Shown: in pieces, positions 8,645-16,744 of the stretch
How the letters are laid out: each line of letters starts with the position of its first letter
Numbering within the stretch: the stretch's first letter is position 1
Source: Rossellomorea aquimaris
GTDB lineage: Bacteria > Bacillota > Bacilli > Bacillales > Bacillaceae_B
NCBI RefSeq assembly: GCF_008180865.1
Contig: NZ_VTEX01000002.1
Coordinates: forward strand, 434,001-498,000
DNA length: 64,000 nucleotides
Direction of reading: 5' to 3'
The notes under the pieces: generated by a model
Seen by the model: the letters and a program-made list of their open reading frames with translations, nothing else
Database searches by the model: none
Told to the model about the DNA's origin: nothing
Made by a program: the position numbers and the translations under genes

Positions 8645-9313
8645 TTAGTTAGGGACCGGTTTTAGATCTTCCAAGATCACATCTTCATATTCCGAGATGC
8701 CCTCTAAATGTTGCGTTACTAACTTTTTCACCAATTCCTTATCTCTCTTTCTCAATGCAAACAATATTTCTTCGTGTTCATCTATTGACCTTTGTGCCAG
8801 TTCCGGTCTTGAAATGAAAGAATATCTAAAAGATACAATGTAATCTTGCATGTTATTCAATATTGATACGATTCTAGAAAGGTTCGATGCTTCATTGATG
8901 GTCCGGTGAAACTGATCATTCAGTTCCATGATTTTTTGAGCATTGCCTTCAACCATAAGTTCTTTTGTTTTTTCTATTAAACTACTTAACTGATCAATAT
9001 CCTCATCCGACAAATGGTCAACTGCGTGGTAAGCTGCCATAGGCTCTAACTGGGACCTAATCACGTGAATTTCACGAATACAACCGTGAGTCACACCCTT
9101 AACCAAGCAATAACGTCGTGGGAAGATTTCCACTAAACCTTCCAGTTCTAATTTATGAAATGCTTCTCTGACAGGGGTTCTACTAACACCTAATTGTTCT
9201 GCTACCTCCTTTTCATTCAACTTTTCACCCGGCTTAATTTCTTGAGAGAGAATCATTCTTCTTAATTCAGCGAAAGCGTTTTCTCTTATAAGAGTATTTG
9301 ATATTTTTTTCAT
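8645..9313 (-). CDS. GntR family regulator with FCD domain
   Basis: The start at 9313 (MKKISNTLIR) is chosen because AAAGGAGAG lies just before it and a promoter fits upstream; the longer frame to 9364 would overlap that promoter. Residues 10-75 form the winged HTH (KLNEKEVAEQLGVSRTPVREAF). Residues 85-215 form the helical FCD ligand domain, including DQFHRTIN and HEEILFALRKRD with potential metal ligands. It is first in the operon with TRAP and racemase-family genes, so it very likely senses the imported compound or a product. Confidence 0.9.
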   Translation of the reverse strand: MKKISNTLIRENAFAELRRMILSQEIKPGEKLNEKEVAEQLGVSRTPVREAFHKLELEGLVEIFPRRYCLVKGVTHGCIREIHVIRSQLEPMAAYHAVDHLSDEDIDQLSSLIEKTKELMVEGNAQKIMELNDQFHRTINEASNLSRIVSILNNMQDYIVSFRYSFISRPELAQRSIDEHEEILFALRKRDKELVKKLVTQHLEGISEYEDVILEDLKPVPN

Positions 9314-9335
9314 GTTATCTCTCCTTTGCACTTTC

Positions 9336-9364
9336 ATTATATGACATACTGTATCCCAGTTCAA
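9336..9364 (-). promoter_or_regulatory. Promoter of the gntR-TRAP-racemase operon
   Basis: On the minus strand TTGAAC (9359-9364) and TATAAT (9336-9341) are separated by 17 bases, with transcription starting near 9329 and the GntR ATG at 9313. Confidence 0.75.
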
Positions 9365-9434
9365 TATTATTTTTAGATAACTTTTAATATTCAGATAAAA
9401 GTATATCTCTTATCAAAATTCCTCAATTAAACCA

Positions 9435-9483
9435 AAAACAAGAGTGAACGGAATTGAATTAAACTCCGGTTCACTCTTGTTTT
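9435..9483. terminator. Strong hairpin with A/T flanks
   Basis: AAAACAAGAGTGAAC (from 9435) pairs with GTTCACTCTTGTTTT (ending 9483), with further GG/CC pairing near the loop. It works in either direction. No adjacent gene ends here, so its gene may be lost. Confidence 0.6.
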
Positions 9484-9942
9484 AAATAAACATTTTAATA
9501 ACGAATAGGTAGCTAACACCACTAATACCGGGGTCTGATCCCCGACACAATAATGGAAACAAGTACTGTGACGGCTTTCTTGCTTTGAAAGCATGAGAGC
9601 CGTCGTTCTTAAACAAAAATAACCCCATCATCATAACACCGTAGATTAATTTGAAAACAAATCAGAGCTACATTATGATGGGGGTCATCACTAGCTAGGA
9701 TTACCAAAAGGAAAAAGATTTAGACGTATCTTATGTAAAAATCCAATTCAATACCGCCCCCAACCCAACACCCCCACCACCTCATACACTTGCAAACTCT
9801 CAATCAAAAATTCCAACTCATCCCCTTCACACATTCCATAATCAACATCCTATTTCCTCCTCTTTCATTAGTTCACTGCGGGGCCAATGTACCTGTCCCC
9901 TGGGCACCAAAGCGATCATTACTATCTACTGTCATCCATAAA
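9484..9942. other. Intergenic stretch with hairpins, no gene
   Basis: No coding frame is supported. A hairpin at 9570-9604 pairs GACGGCT with AGCCGTC. A long inverted repeat at about 9623-9689 pairs CCCCATCATCATAA with TTATGATGGGG around a 40-base loop. A half copy of the GGGACAGGTACC palindrome family is at 9880-9906. The region probably holds decayed DNA. Confidence 0.5.
9880..9906. repeat. F2 palindrome family, half copy
   Basis: GGGGCCAATGTACCTGTCCCC resembles the right half of the full F2 element at 23159-23225. Confidence 0.5.
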
Positions 9943-9986
9943 TCGTAACAATTACTATTTACAAATCGTAATTGTTACGATATATT
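9943..9986 (+). promoter_or_regulatory. Zur-controlled promoter with two Zur boxes
   Basis: TCGTAATTGTTACGA (9966-9980) fits the Bacillus Zur box (TCGTAATnATTACGA). TCGTAACAATTACTA (9943-9957) is a weaker second copy. The promoter TTTACA (9958-9963) - 17 bases - TATATT (9981-9986) has the better box in its spacer, so zinc-loaded Zur would block RNA polymerase. The downstream gene encodes a zinc-binding lipoprotein. Confidence 0.88.
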
Positions 9987-10014
9987 ATTTTAAGAAATCA
10001 TAAGGAGGATATAT

Positions 10015-11559
10015 ATGAGGAAAAAATGGATGGCTTTATTTAGTTTATTAATGGTTCTCTCCCTTGCTGCATGTGGAGAAGGAAATAAGAGTAATAGTGA
10101 GGAACAGGAAGCGTCTTCAACTGATCCGGTGAAGATATTCACTACGGTATATCCCCTGCAGTTTTTTGCAGAACGGATTGCTGGTGAAGAAGCTGAAGTT
10201 GAATCACTGTTACCTCCAGGATCGGACTCACATACCTATGAGCCCACTTCTAAAGATGTATTGGCCATTGCTGAAGCAGATGCATTTATTATGAATGGCG
10301 CAGGGCTTGAGGCGTATGCTGAAAAAATCGCTAAGGCCGTAGAGGCTGAAGATGTGACAGTTGTTGAAGCAGCTGAAGGGATTGAGCTTAATGAAGGATC
10401 TCATGACCACGATCATGAAGAGGATCATGACCACGGTGATCACGATCCTCACGTTTGGCTGGATCCAATCCGCGCCATTGACTTAGCAGAGAACATTAAG
10501 AATACATTAATAGAATTGAAGCCTGAGGAAGAGGCACTGTTTAATGAAAACTTTGAAACACTCAAGGCGGACCTTGAAGCTCTTGATCAGGAGTTTGCCA
10601 CTGAACTGAAAGCAACATCAGGCAATCACTTTATCGTCTCTCATGCCGCCTATGGCTATTGGGAAGAAGCGTATGGTGTACATCAGATTGCTGTTTCCGG
10701 ATTGAGCCCGACACAGGAACCGTCTCAGAAAGAACTCCAGACAATTGTTGAGACAGCTAAAGAATATGGATTAAAGCATGTCTTTTTTGAACAGAACATC
10801 ACGACGAAAATAGCTGGAGTCGTAAGGGATGAAATAGGTGCTGAAACACTCAGACTTCATAACCTGTCTGTACTGACAGATGAAGATATTGAAAATGATG
10901 AAGACTATTTTTCACTGATGAGACGTAACCTGACACAGTTGCATACAGCATTGGAACAAGCACCGACTATAGAACCGGAAGAGCACGACCATGAACACAG
11001 CCATGAATTAGATGAAGAAGCACAGAAGATTTATGATGGTTACTTTGAAGATGATCAAGTGAAAGATCGTGAGTTATCTGACTGGGAAGGTGACTGGCAG
11101 TCCGTTTACCCTTATTTACTGGATGGTACCCTCGATGAAGTATTTGCTCACAAAGCAGAAGACGGAGATAAGACTGCCGAAGAGTATAAAGAGTACTATA
11201 CAATCGGATACAAAACAGGCGTCGAGCGCATCATGATTGATGGGGATACGTTCACCTTCTGTGAAGATGGAAAAAAATCGTCTGGACACTATACCTATGA
11301 CGGGTACGAAATTCTAACCTATGAGAAGGGAAACCGTGGAGTTCGCTACATCTTCAAGCTTGCTGACGAGGAGGAAGGAAAGATGCCAAACTACATCCAG
11401 TTTAGTGATCACAGCATTGCCCCAACCGATTCACATCACTATCACTTGTATTGGGGAGATGACCGGGAAGAGTTACTGGAGGAAGTCGTTAACTGGCCAA
11501 CCTATTACCCTTCTGACTTAAGCGGCGAGGAAATCGCTGATGAAATGATGATGCATTGA
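10015..11559 (+). CDS. adcA: Zinc ABC importer binding lipoprotein with ZinT domain (AdcA type)
   Basis: A 514-residue protein with lipobox LSLAAC. Residues 35-310 are a ZnuA/AdcA cluster A-I domain: VYPLQFFAERIAG, HTYEPTSKDV, a His/Asp loop (HDHDHEEDHDHGDHDPH) and VWLDP. Residues about 335-514 are a ZinT domain: DWEGDWQSVYPYLLDG and DSHHYHLYWGD, with zinc-binding His. It captures zinc outside the membrane for an AdcBC/ZnuBC permease. No permease or ATPase gene is adjacent, so it must work with one encoded elsewhere. Zur boxes upstream indicate expression under zinc shortage. Confidence 0.95.
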   Translation: MRKKWMALFSLLMVLSLAACGEGNKSNSEEQEASSTDPVKIFTTVYPLQFFAERIAGEEAEVESLLPPGSDSHTYEPTSKDVLAIAEADAFIMNGAGLEAYAEKIAKAVEAEDVTVVEAAEGIELNEGSHDHDHEEDHDHGDHDPHVWLDPIRAIDLAENIKNTLIELKPEEEALFNENFETLKADLEALDQEFATELKATSGNHFIVSHAAYGYWEEAYGVHQIAVSGLSPTQEPSQKELQTIVETAKEYGLKHVFFEQNITTKIAGVVRDEIGAETLRLHNLSVLTDEDIENDEDYFSLMRRNLTQLHTALEQAPTIEPEEHDHEHSHELDEEAQKIYDGYFEDDQVKDRELSDWEGDWQSVYPYLLDGTLDEVFAHKAEDGDKTAEEYKEYYTIGYKTGVERIMIDGDTFTFCEDGKKSSGHYTYDGYEILTYEKGNRGVRYIFKLADEEEGKMPNYIQFSDHSIAPTDSHHYHLYWGDDREELLEEVVNWPTYYPSDLSGEEIADEMMMH

Positions 11560-11608
11560 TTTCCCAACCCTGAGAAAAGCACATTTGAATCTCTATTCTG
11601 CCAGGATG

Positions 11609-11642
11609 ATATCCGGTGACCACATAATTGGGCACCGGATAT
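11609..11642. terminator. Terminator between adcA and a convergent gene
   Basis: ATATCCGGTG (11609-11618) pairs with CACCGGATAT (11633-11642), followed by an A/T-rich tract. It is placed between the convergent stops. Confidence 0.7.
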
Positions 11643-12104
11643 TTATAATGAGGTAAACCTCAACAAAATGGCCCGAATGATAAACCCTGCCGCCAGTCCC
11701 GGAATCAGCGCAAGCATCGGCAGCCAAATCGGACCAAAGTGAACAGAGAGGAATGGTTTTGGGGAATACATAATTCCAACCGTAACAAAGTAGGCAGCGA
11801 AGGCAAATGGAATAAACGATAACGGAGGATTTTCTCCATCTGAAAATTTGTAGGCATCATACATCGCATACATGTAAACACATGGATAAAACATGATCCA
11901 TTGGTAGTGGATTACTTCTTCAGCTTCCGAGATTCTGCCAAGAAAGCTATACAAGATAGACAGATTAAATGTACTCATGCTATTAATGATGAATTCTAAT
12001 AAAATAAATAAGAATCCTTTTATGACATGACCATTCAACAGCTGCCCAAAGCCTGGAAATGCTATGCTCCATAACACCGCTTCTAGTTTTTGAGTCTTTT
12101 TCAT
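11643..12104 (-). CDS. Hypothetical polytopic membrane protein
   Basis: A 153-residue protein with about four hydrophobic segments. The start SIAFPGFGQLLNGHVIKGFLF resembles the PGxGxxxxGxxxxG pattern of TM2-like and related small Bacillus membrane proteins. A YDAYKF segment follows the second pair of helices. It lies 24 bases after the next membrane-protein gene and is probably co-transcribed with it. Function unknown. Confidence 0.7.
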   Translation of the reverse strand: MKKTQKLEAVLWSIAFPGFGQLLNGHVIKGFLFILLEFIINSMSTFNLSILYSFLGRISEAEEVIHYQWIMFYPCVYMYAMYDAYKFSDGENPPLSFIPFAFAAYFVTVGIMYSPKPFLSVHFGPIWLPMLALIPGLAAGFIIRAILLRFTSL

Positions 12105-12128
12105 ATGACCAAACCTTAAGTTAACGAT

Positions 12129-12605
12129 TTAATATTGAGTACTCTTGGCTTGATCCAATCTTTTAACGACGGATACAAGTCCCCTGATGATAAATAATGT
12201 GAAACTTACATAACCAAAGGTATGAAATGCCGACCACTTTTTCCATTGGATTAACTTTGTGTATTTCACAAGAAACCATTGAGTAATACTCATGGGAACA
12301 CTCCAGGTCAAACTTTTCCAAAGGATCTTCCATAACCCGTCATTATACGTCTGTCTAACCCAGATCACACTCAACAATGGAAAAAACAACATATCAAAAA
12401 CAATATTGGTCTTAAACACTCCTGGAAAAGGGCGAATTGGATAGGCAACACGTTTCTCCGACACAACATATGTATCAACTAGAGTGGACACAACGCCCTT
12501 TGAAAAGAAAACGATTAAGTTTTGCTTCATCATAGAACCCCTGAATAAGAATGGGAAGCAAATCAGGCATAAGGAAATGAGTACGCTTAACATTTTTTTC
12601 TCCAC
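12129..12605 (-). CDS. CBO0543-like integral membrane protein
   Basis: A 158-residue protein with about five hydrophobic segments. The region STLVDTYVVSEKRVAYPIRP and the later FDMLFFPLLSVIWVRQTYND resemble the CBO0543 family of Firmicute membrane proteins, whose role is unknown. It starts at ATG 12605 and leads a two-gene unit with the membrane protein at 11643-12104. The family name rests on pattern memory, not a search. Confidence 0.6.
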   Translation of the reverse strand: MEKKMLSVLISLCLICFPFLFRGSMMKQNLIVFFSKGVVSTLVDTYVVSEKRVAYPIRPFPGVFKTNIVFDMLFFPLLSVIWVRQTYNDGLWKILWKSLTWSVPMSITQWFLVKYTKLIQWKKWSAFHTFGYVSFTLFIIRGLVSVVKRLDQAKSTQY

Positions 12606-12743
12606 AACATGATCCTCCGTTTAAAGGTTTTGTTACTAGTATGATGTTAAGCAGGACCCGTTATGCCATCTCTTTTCTTCTAAAGTATCGGAGCTAATTG
12701 TACTAACCTGTTATTCCAGAAAATCAGTCATTCCATAGGCTCT

Positions 12744-13349
12744 TTAGTCCCCCACTTCTTTCACCTTCACATGCTTCATATAGACAAGATCATTGACACC
12801 ACTTTTTTCACTGTGCTTTTGAGGTATACGCATGAACTCTGCAAAACCCAGTTTTTCATAAAGCTTGATGGCACTTATGTTGGTATCTGCTACCTCTAAG
12901 ACATATTCGTCGTATGAAGTTGAATGTATGATCGATTTTAGCAGTTCAGTTGCCACACCTTGTCCTCTATACTTTACCGACGTTGCCACAAACTCTATTG
13001 CACCCATCTTTTCAGAAAGTTGAAAAGGATATTGCTTTTTCTCAAATTCTTTTTTGAGAATGACATAAGCAATACTCCCCATGAATAAGCCGAGGTGCTT
13101 TCTAAATTCACTATATTTCAGTCTTACAGAAGGTATATTGTTTGTAGTGCAAGCGGCTATAGCCGCAATACGATCGTCTACTACTGCCGTATAAAAGACC
13201 TCTTCATTAAACATATGGGCAAATGTCTTGTAAAGTTTAGCCTTATCTTTTGAAAAATAATTCAACCATTGATAGAAGCCGTCTACAAAGATTGTACTCA
13301 TCTCATTTCTTCTATTACTTTCTGATTCACTCGCACGAATAATATTCAT
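12744..13349 (-). CDS. GNAT family N-acetyltransferase
   Basis: A 201-residue protein. The acetyl-CoA loop is seen as VKYRGQGVATELL near residue 130, followed by the GNAT C-terminal signature NISAIKLYEKLGF (about 157-169). The N-terminal half is more diverged and longer than in minimal GNATs. A ribosome site GAGGGATAA precedes the ATG. The acceptor is unknown. It is a single gene. Confidence 0.85.
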   Translation of the reverse strand: MNIIRASESESNRRNEMSTIFVDGFYQWLNYFSKDKAKLYKTFAHMFNEEVFYTAVVDDRIAAIAACTTNNIPSVRLKYSEFRKHLGLFMGSIAYVILKKEFEKKQYPFQLSEKMGAIEFVATSVKYRGQGVATELLKSIIHSTSYDEYVLEVADTNISAIKLYEKLGFAEFMRIPQKHSEKSGVNDLVYMKHVKVKEVGD

Positions 13350-13573
13350 AGGTTATCCCTCTATTCTTTGTGAATGTATCCTGCATATTCATTAAGTTAC
13401 TATTAATTCAATTTTTTTAGAACATATCCTTCATGTACCTAGGCAAACAATTCCCAAAGCGCGCATTAACCCAAAGATTGGCACCATAAAAATGAAAGGA
13501 AAAGAAGAATTGTCAAAACGAGTGCTGTTTTTTTAGCCATGTACCATCATGCCTTTCATTCATTTCGTTCGTC

Positions 13574-14443
13574 TCATTCCGCATCAGGAAACACGGTCAC
13601 AATCACACCATCGATATTGTTACCTGAAATCTCATAACGAAGATCACGAGGCACATGGATGGTCGTACTTTTAGTAACAGGATAATATGAAATCTCATAT
13701 TTTTCCCCATGTACACGAGCAGAAATCGTTTTTTCTTCTTTTAGATATTCCATATATTCTTCTAATACGAAATTCTTTGACTTCATAATGGCACTATGAG
13801 GGAAACCAACATAGCGGATGTGCCAAGGTTCATATTCAATTCCTGTTATGTCCGTTTTATTCTCTGGATAACGTAAAATGAATCCGTATTTCCAAGCGTT
13901 TTTTTCTATCCATTTTCCCTCTGGTGCATTAGCCATCTTCATTTGAGTAGACCCTACATCAAGGGATAAGCCCAGATTATGTTCACTGTAGCCTGCTGGC
14001 AAGGCATAGTCAGAACCCATATCTTCATAAAGAACACTTTGCTCATCAAAGCCCCGAAAGCCGCTCGTAATGGCGAAATGTCGAAGACTATCTTTTTTAG
14101 CAGCAGCAACCATCTCTGAGAATGTATGGGCAATATCCTCTGATAAATAAATGTCACTGCCTAACAACACGTACCCTTGTGCCAGTTCATTGTTTGCAGA
14201 TAAATTGACAATATCCGATCGAATGCTTTCCTGGTGCACAGGATATTCACTGTTGACCAAAAGCAGGTCACCTCGATAGATATGATCTTCTGTTATTTTG
14301 ATTTCTTGGGTATCAGCACCCTCAGCAATACCATTTTCAGATTGAACATGATTTTGTATTTTTACTTCTGGTTCGGACAAGGGTCCCATATAGACGAACG
14401 TTAACCCCAGGCAGGATAATATTAAAAATCCCCACTTCTTCAT
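13574..14443 (-). CDS. vanY: VanY-like D-Ala-D-Ala carboxypeptidase
   Basis: A 289-residue protein with an N-terminal membrane anchor or signal (residues 3-20). The VanY/peptidase M15B core has SGFRGFDEQ (about 126), the zinc motif SEHNLGLSLD (about 152; SxHxxGxAxD type) and EPWHIRYVG with the catalytic Glu and zinc His. Such enzymes remove the terminal D-Ala of peptidoglycan pentapeptide and lower vancomycin binding. It lies directly after a VanS/VanR-like pair. Its own promoter (14478-14532) matches the one before vanR. No vanH, vanA or vanX is present, so high-level resistance is not expected from this locus alone. Confidence 0.9.
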   Translation of the reverse strand: MKKWGFLILSCLGLTFVYMGPLSEPEVKIQNHVQSENGIAEGADTQEIKITEDHIYRGDLLLVNSEYPVHQESIRSDIVNLSANNELAQGYVLLGSDIYLSEDIAHTFSEMVAAAKKDSLRHFAITSGFRGFDEQSVLYEDMGSDYALPAGYSEHNLGLSLDVGSTQMKMANAPEGKWIEKNAWKYGFILRYPENKTDITGIEYEPWHIRYVGFPHSAIMKSKNFVLEEYMEYLKEEKTISARVHGEKYEISYYPVTKSTTIHVPRDLRYEISGNNIDGVIVTVFPDAE

Positions 14444-14477
14444 TTAGCTGTTTCCTCCTTACTCTTCGTTGCTTATA

Positions 14478-14532
14478 AGTGTAGGGAAAACTTTTTAAAT
14501 AAAGAGTGGGGTAAATTTTAAATTTTTCTTAA
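14478..14532 (-). promoter_or_regulatory. VanR-type regulated promoter of vanY
   Basis: On the minus strand TTAAGAAAAATTTAA begins at 14532 and TACACT (likely -10) is at 14478-14483, exactly 49 bases between them. The same motif, spacing and -10 occur before vanR (16568-16622). TTAA-containing half-sites are 11 bases apart, as for OmpR-family regulators. A third half-site replaces the -35. Confidence 0.72.
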
Positions 14533-14533
14533 A

Positions 14534-15643
14534 TCATTCATTCGGTTTTTCACTATCCTGCGGCAAGCGCACTTCAAAAATGGTACGTATGATACTACTT
14601 TCGGCCGTAATGGTTCCATCATGCTGCTCCACGATATTCTTGGCAATGAAGAGGCCAATCCCGGTTCCGCCCCCTTGATGAGCTCGAGCTTTGTCACCGG
14701 TGTAAAACATATCAAAGAGATACGGCAGCTCATTCTGAGGGATGGGATCTCCATAATTCACAATCTGAATAACCACTTTCCCGGAATCAATAAAGCCATT
14801 AATATCCACAAACTGGCCATCGTTCCCATAGCGATTCGAATTGGTAAGAAGATTTTCAAACACGCGTGCCAAGAGCTCTCCATCACCCAATACAGGTAAT
14901 TGCGGAGTCACATTCACTCTAGCGATCAAATCATTCTTCTCGAAGACAGGGTACAATTCCTCCTTTAATTGATTAAGGAGATCACTTACATTTATATGAT
15001 TTTTTTTAATGGGCATTATGCCATAGTTCATTCGCGTGATTTCGAATAATTCATCGATCAGTCTTTCTAAACGCTGAGATTTTGTAAAAGCAATTGTTAA
15101 AAAATGTCTGACTTGTTCTTTCGTCAAATTCTGGTCCTTAAGGATCAAATCTAAATAACCTAAAACGGAGGTGAGGGGTGTACGAAGATCATGAGCTAAA
15201 TTGACGACTAACTGCTCTTTACTACTTTCCGAGAAGTCCCCTCTTTCGATGGCTTGTTCCAATTTTTCACTGGCGAGATTGATGCTCTCGGCAAGATCAC
15301 TAAACTCATCATTCGACACGATTTGAACCCGATGCTTGAAGTCACCCTGGGCGAGAGAATGAATTCCTTTTGAAATCTCATTAAAATAGGCTGAATAAGG
15401 CTTTGTAAGTAAAAAGAAGAAGAAGATCGAAAGCAGGATGAATACTAGTAAAAAAACGTTGAAGTCACCAATATTTCGTATGATAATGCGAAAATAACCT
15501 AATGAATCTCCATAATTCACATTTGAATAATAATACATTTGGAGTGCTTTAAAGAGTAGATATGTAAGAGCCGCAGACAACAGCATGCTTAGTCCCAGCA
15601 ATAAGATCATTTTCGAACGGAAGCCTCGCAGTAATTTACCCAT
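14534..15643 (-). CDS. vanS: VanS-like sensor histidine kinase
   Basis: A 369-residue kinase. Two membrane segments (about 12-32 and 58-78) border a short outside loop, as in VanS proteins. HAMP-like sequence (GIHSLAQGDFKHRVQ) follows. The phosphate-accepting His is in NLAHDLRTPLTSVLGYLDL (about 152). The ATPase domain shows NLLTNSNRYG (N box) and GGGTGIGLFIAKNIVEQH (G boxes). It overlaps vanR by 8 bases and is probably translated with it. The small sensor loop fits direct sensing of a cell-wall ligand. Partner: the response regulator just upstream. Confidence 0.9.
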   Translation of the reverse strand: MGKLLRGFRSKMILLLGLSMLLSAALTYLLFKALQMYYYSNVNYGDSLGYFRIIIRNIGDFNVFLLVFILLSIFFFFLLTKPYSAYFNEISKGIHSLAQGDFKHRVQIVSNDEFSDLAESINLASEKLEQAIERGDFSESSKEQLVVNLAHDLRTPLTSVLGYLDLILKDQNLTKEQVRHFLTIAFTKSQRLERLIDELFEITRMNYGIMPIKKNHINVSDLLNQLKEELYPVFEKNDLIARVNVTPQLPVLGDGELLARVFENLLTNSNRYGNDGQFVDINGFIDSGKVVIQIVNYGDPIPQNELPYLFDMFYTGDKARAHQGGGTGIGLFIAKNIVEQHDGTITAESSIIRTIFEVRLPQDSEKPNE

Positions 15644-16337
15644 TGAATGTATACCCTACGCCCCAAACGGTTTTGATAAATTTATTCTTCCGTTTATCCT
15701 CTTCAAGCTTTTTTCGTAAGGTACGAATATGGACCATTACGGTATTCCCACCTTCAAAGTATGCATCCCCCCACACCTGCTGAAAAATATGTTCCACACC
15801 AAATACTTTCCCCGGGTGACTGGCCAGTAAGTACAAAATATCAAACTCTTTAGGCGTTAGTTCGATGTTTTCACCATATAGAGTCACTTTACGCTGATCG
15901 TGAGAAATAACCAATCCACCACTTTCCACGGAGCCTTTCCGTTCTGTAGTCGTCTTAGGTTGATTAAGCTTCAAAAAACGCCGCAGCTGGGCATTCACAC
16001 GCGCAACCAATTCGATCGGGGTGAATGGTTTCGTCATATAATCATCTGCCCCAATGACAAGGCCCTGAACTTTATCGAAATCAGATGTCTTGGCACTCAA
16101 AAAGATGATGGGCATATTATGCTGATCCCGAATGCGTCGGGTGACTTCATATCCATCCATTTTCGGCATCATGATATCCAAAATCAGCAAGTCAATGACC
16201 TGAGTCTCGACCACACGAACAGCCTCTTCTCCATCCGATGCTTTCGTCACCTGGTACCCTTCTTTTTCTAGATGGATAGCAATCAGATCAGCAATTTCCT
16301 CCTCATCATCAGCTACTAAAATTGATAAAGGTTTCAT
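15636..16337 (-). CDS. vanR: VanR-like OmpR-family response regulator
   Basis: A 233-residue regulator. The receiver domain has the acidic pair DDEEE, the phosphorylated Asp in LLILDIMMPKMDGYE and the Lys in DDYMTKPF. The C-terminal winged HTH has ELTPKEFDILYLL and HIRTLRKKL and ends in the GVGYTF signature. It is first in the vanR-vanS unit, with vanY behind. Two promoters with identical TTAAGAA boxes, before this gene and before vanY, suggest it controls itself and vanY. The leader between the predicted promoter and the ATG is about 220 bases. Confidence 0.92.
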   Translation of the reverse strand: MKPLSILVADDEEEIADLIAIHLEKEGYQVTKASDGEEAVRVVETQVIDLLILDIMMPKMDGYEVTRRIRDQHNMPIIFLSAKTSDFDKVQGLVIGADDYMTKPFTPIELVARVNAQLRRFLKLNQPKTTTERKGSVESGGLVISHDQRKVTLYGENIELTPKEFDILYLLASHPGKVFGVEHIFQQVWGDAYFEGGNTVMVHIRTLRKKLEEDKRKNKFIKTVWGVGYTFNG

Positions 16338-16567
16338 TATTTCACTCCTTCTATAGTGACATCCGCTAAATCTCCATCGTTTTCTTACTAGCTGCCCCCT
16401 TGTTTTTGATAATCTTCGTGGCAGCTTATGGAATCATTTAGGGCTCTTATATTTATTTTCTATTATTTTTTCATAAGCATACTCTTTGGAGAGAAGATAT
16501 CCAAAGGGATTTCATCATCGATTATAATTATTGTTTATTTACACATAAAAAAACCTTCAAGTGTGAT

Positions 16568-16622
16568 AGTGTAAATGAAATTTCTTAAAAGAAGTATGGG
16601 AGAATTCTTAAATTTTTCTTAA
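16568..16622 (-). promoter_or_regulatory. VanR-type regulated promoter of vanRS
   Basis: TTAAGAAAAATTTAA begins at 16622 on the minus strand and TACACT is at 16568-16573, again 49 bases between them. A third TTTTAAGAAAT half-site lies where the -35 should be. It is paired with the vanY promoter module at 14478-14532. Confidence 0.7.
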
Positions 16623-16639
16623 GATCCTATTAAACGCGT

Positions 16640-16699
16640 AAAAAAAAAACGGTGCCTGCCCCCGGCGTTAAAGCTTTACCGTGCTGGGGGCAGACACCC
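16640..16699 (-). terminator. F3 palindrome acting as terminator of the KinB-like gene
   Basis: On the minus strand GGTGTCTGCCCCC pairs with GGGGGCAGGCACC, then a run of T. The loop contains GGTAAAGCTTTAACG, which is conserved in other F3 copies (32393, 57668), unlike the free loops of ordinary terminators. It sits just after the stop of the kinase gene. Confidence 0.8.
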
Positions 16700-16713
16700 A
16701 TATTTGATTATGT

Positions 16714-16740
16714 GGTGCAATGGGACCTGTCCCCATAGCT
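16714..16740. repeat. F2 palindrome family, half copy
   Basis: GGTGCAATGGGACCTGTCCCC, directly between the F3 terminator and the kinase stop codon at 16745. Confidence 0.55.
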
Positions 16741-16744
16741 CACC

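Noticed and set aside
8964-9364. Longer N-terminus for the GntR protein (start at 9364)
   Set aside because: That start falls inside the predicted -35 and lacks a ribosome site; ATG 9313 has AAAGGAGAG.
13440-13560. Possible membrane-peptide remnant on the minus strand (IFMVPIFGLMRALG)
   Set aside because: No start or ribosome site and only about 25 codons; cannot be told from chance.
16338-16567. Possible riboswitch in the long vanR leader
   Set aside because: Only weak pairing (GCTGCC with GGCAGC) and no known aptamer pattern could be seen.
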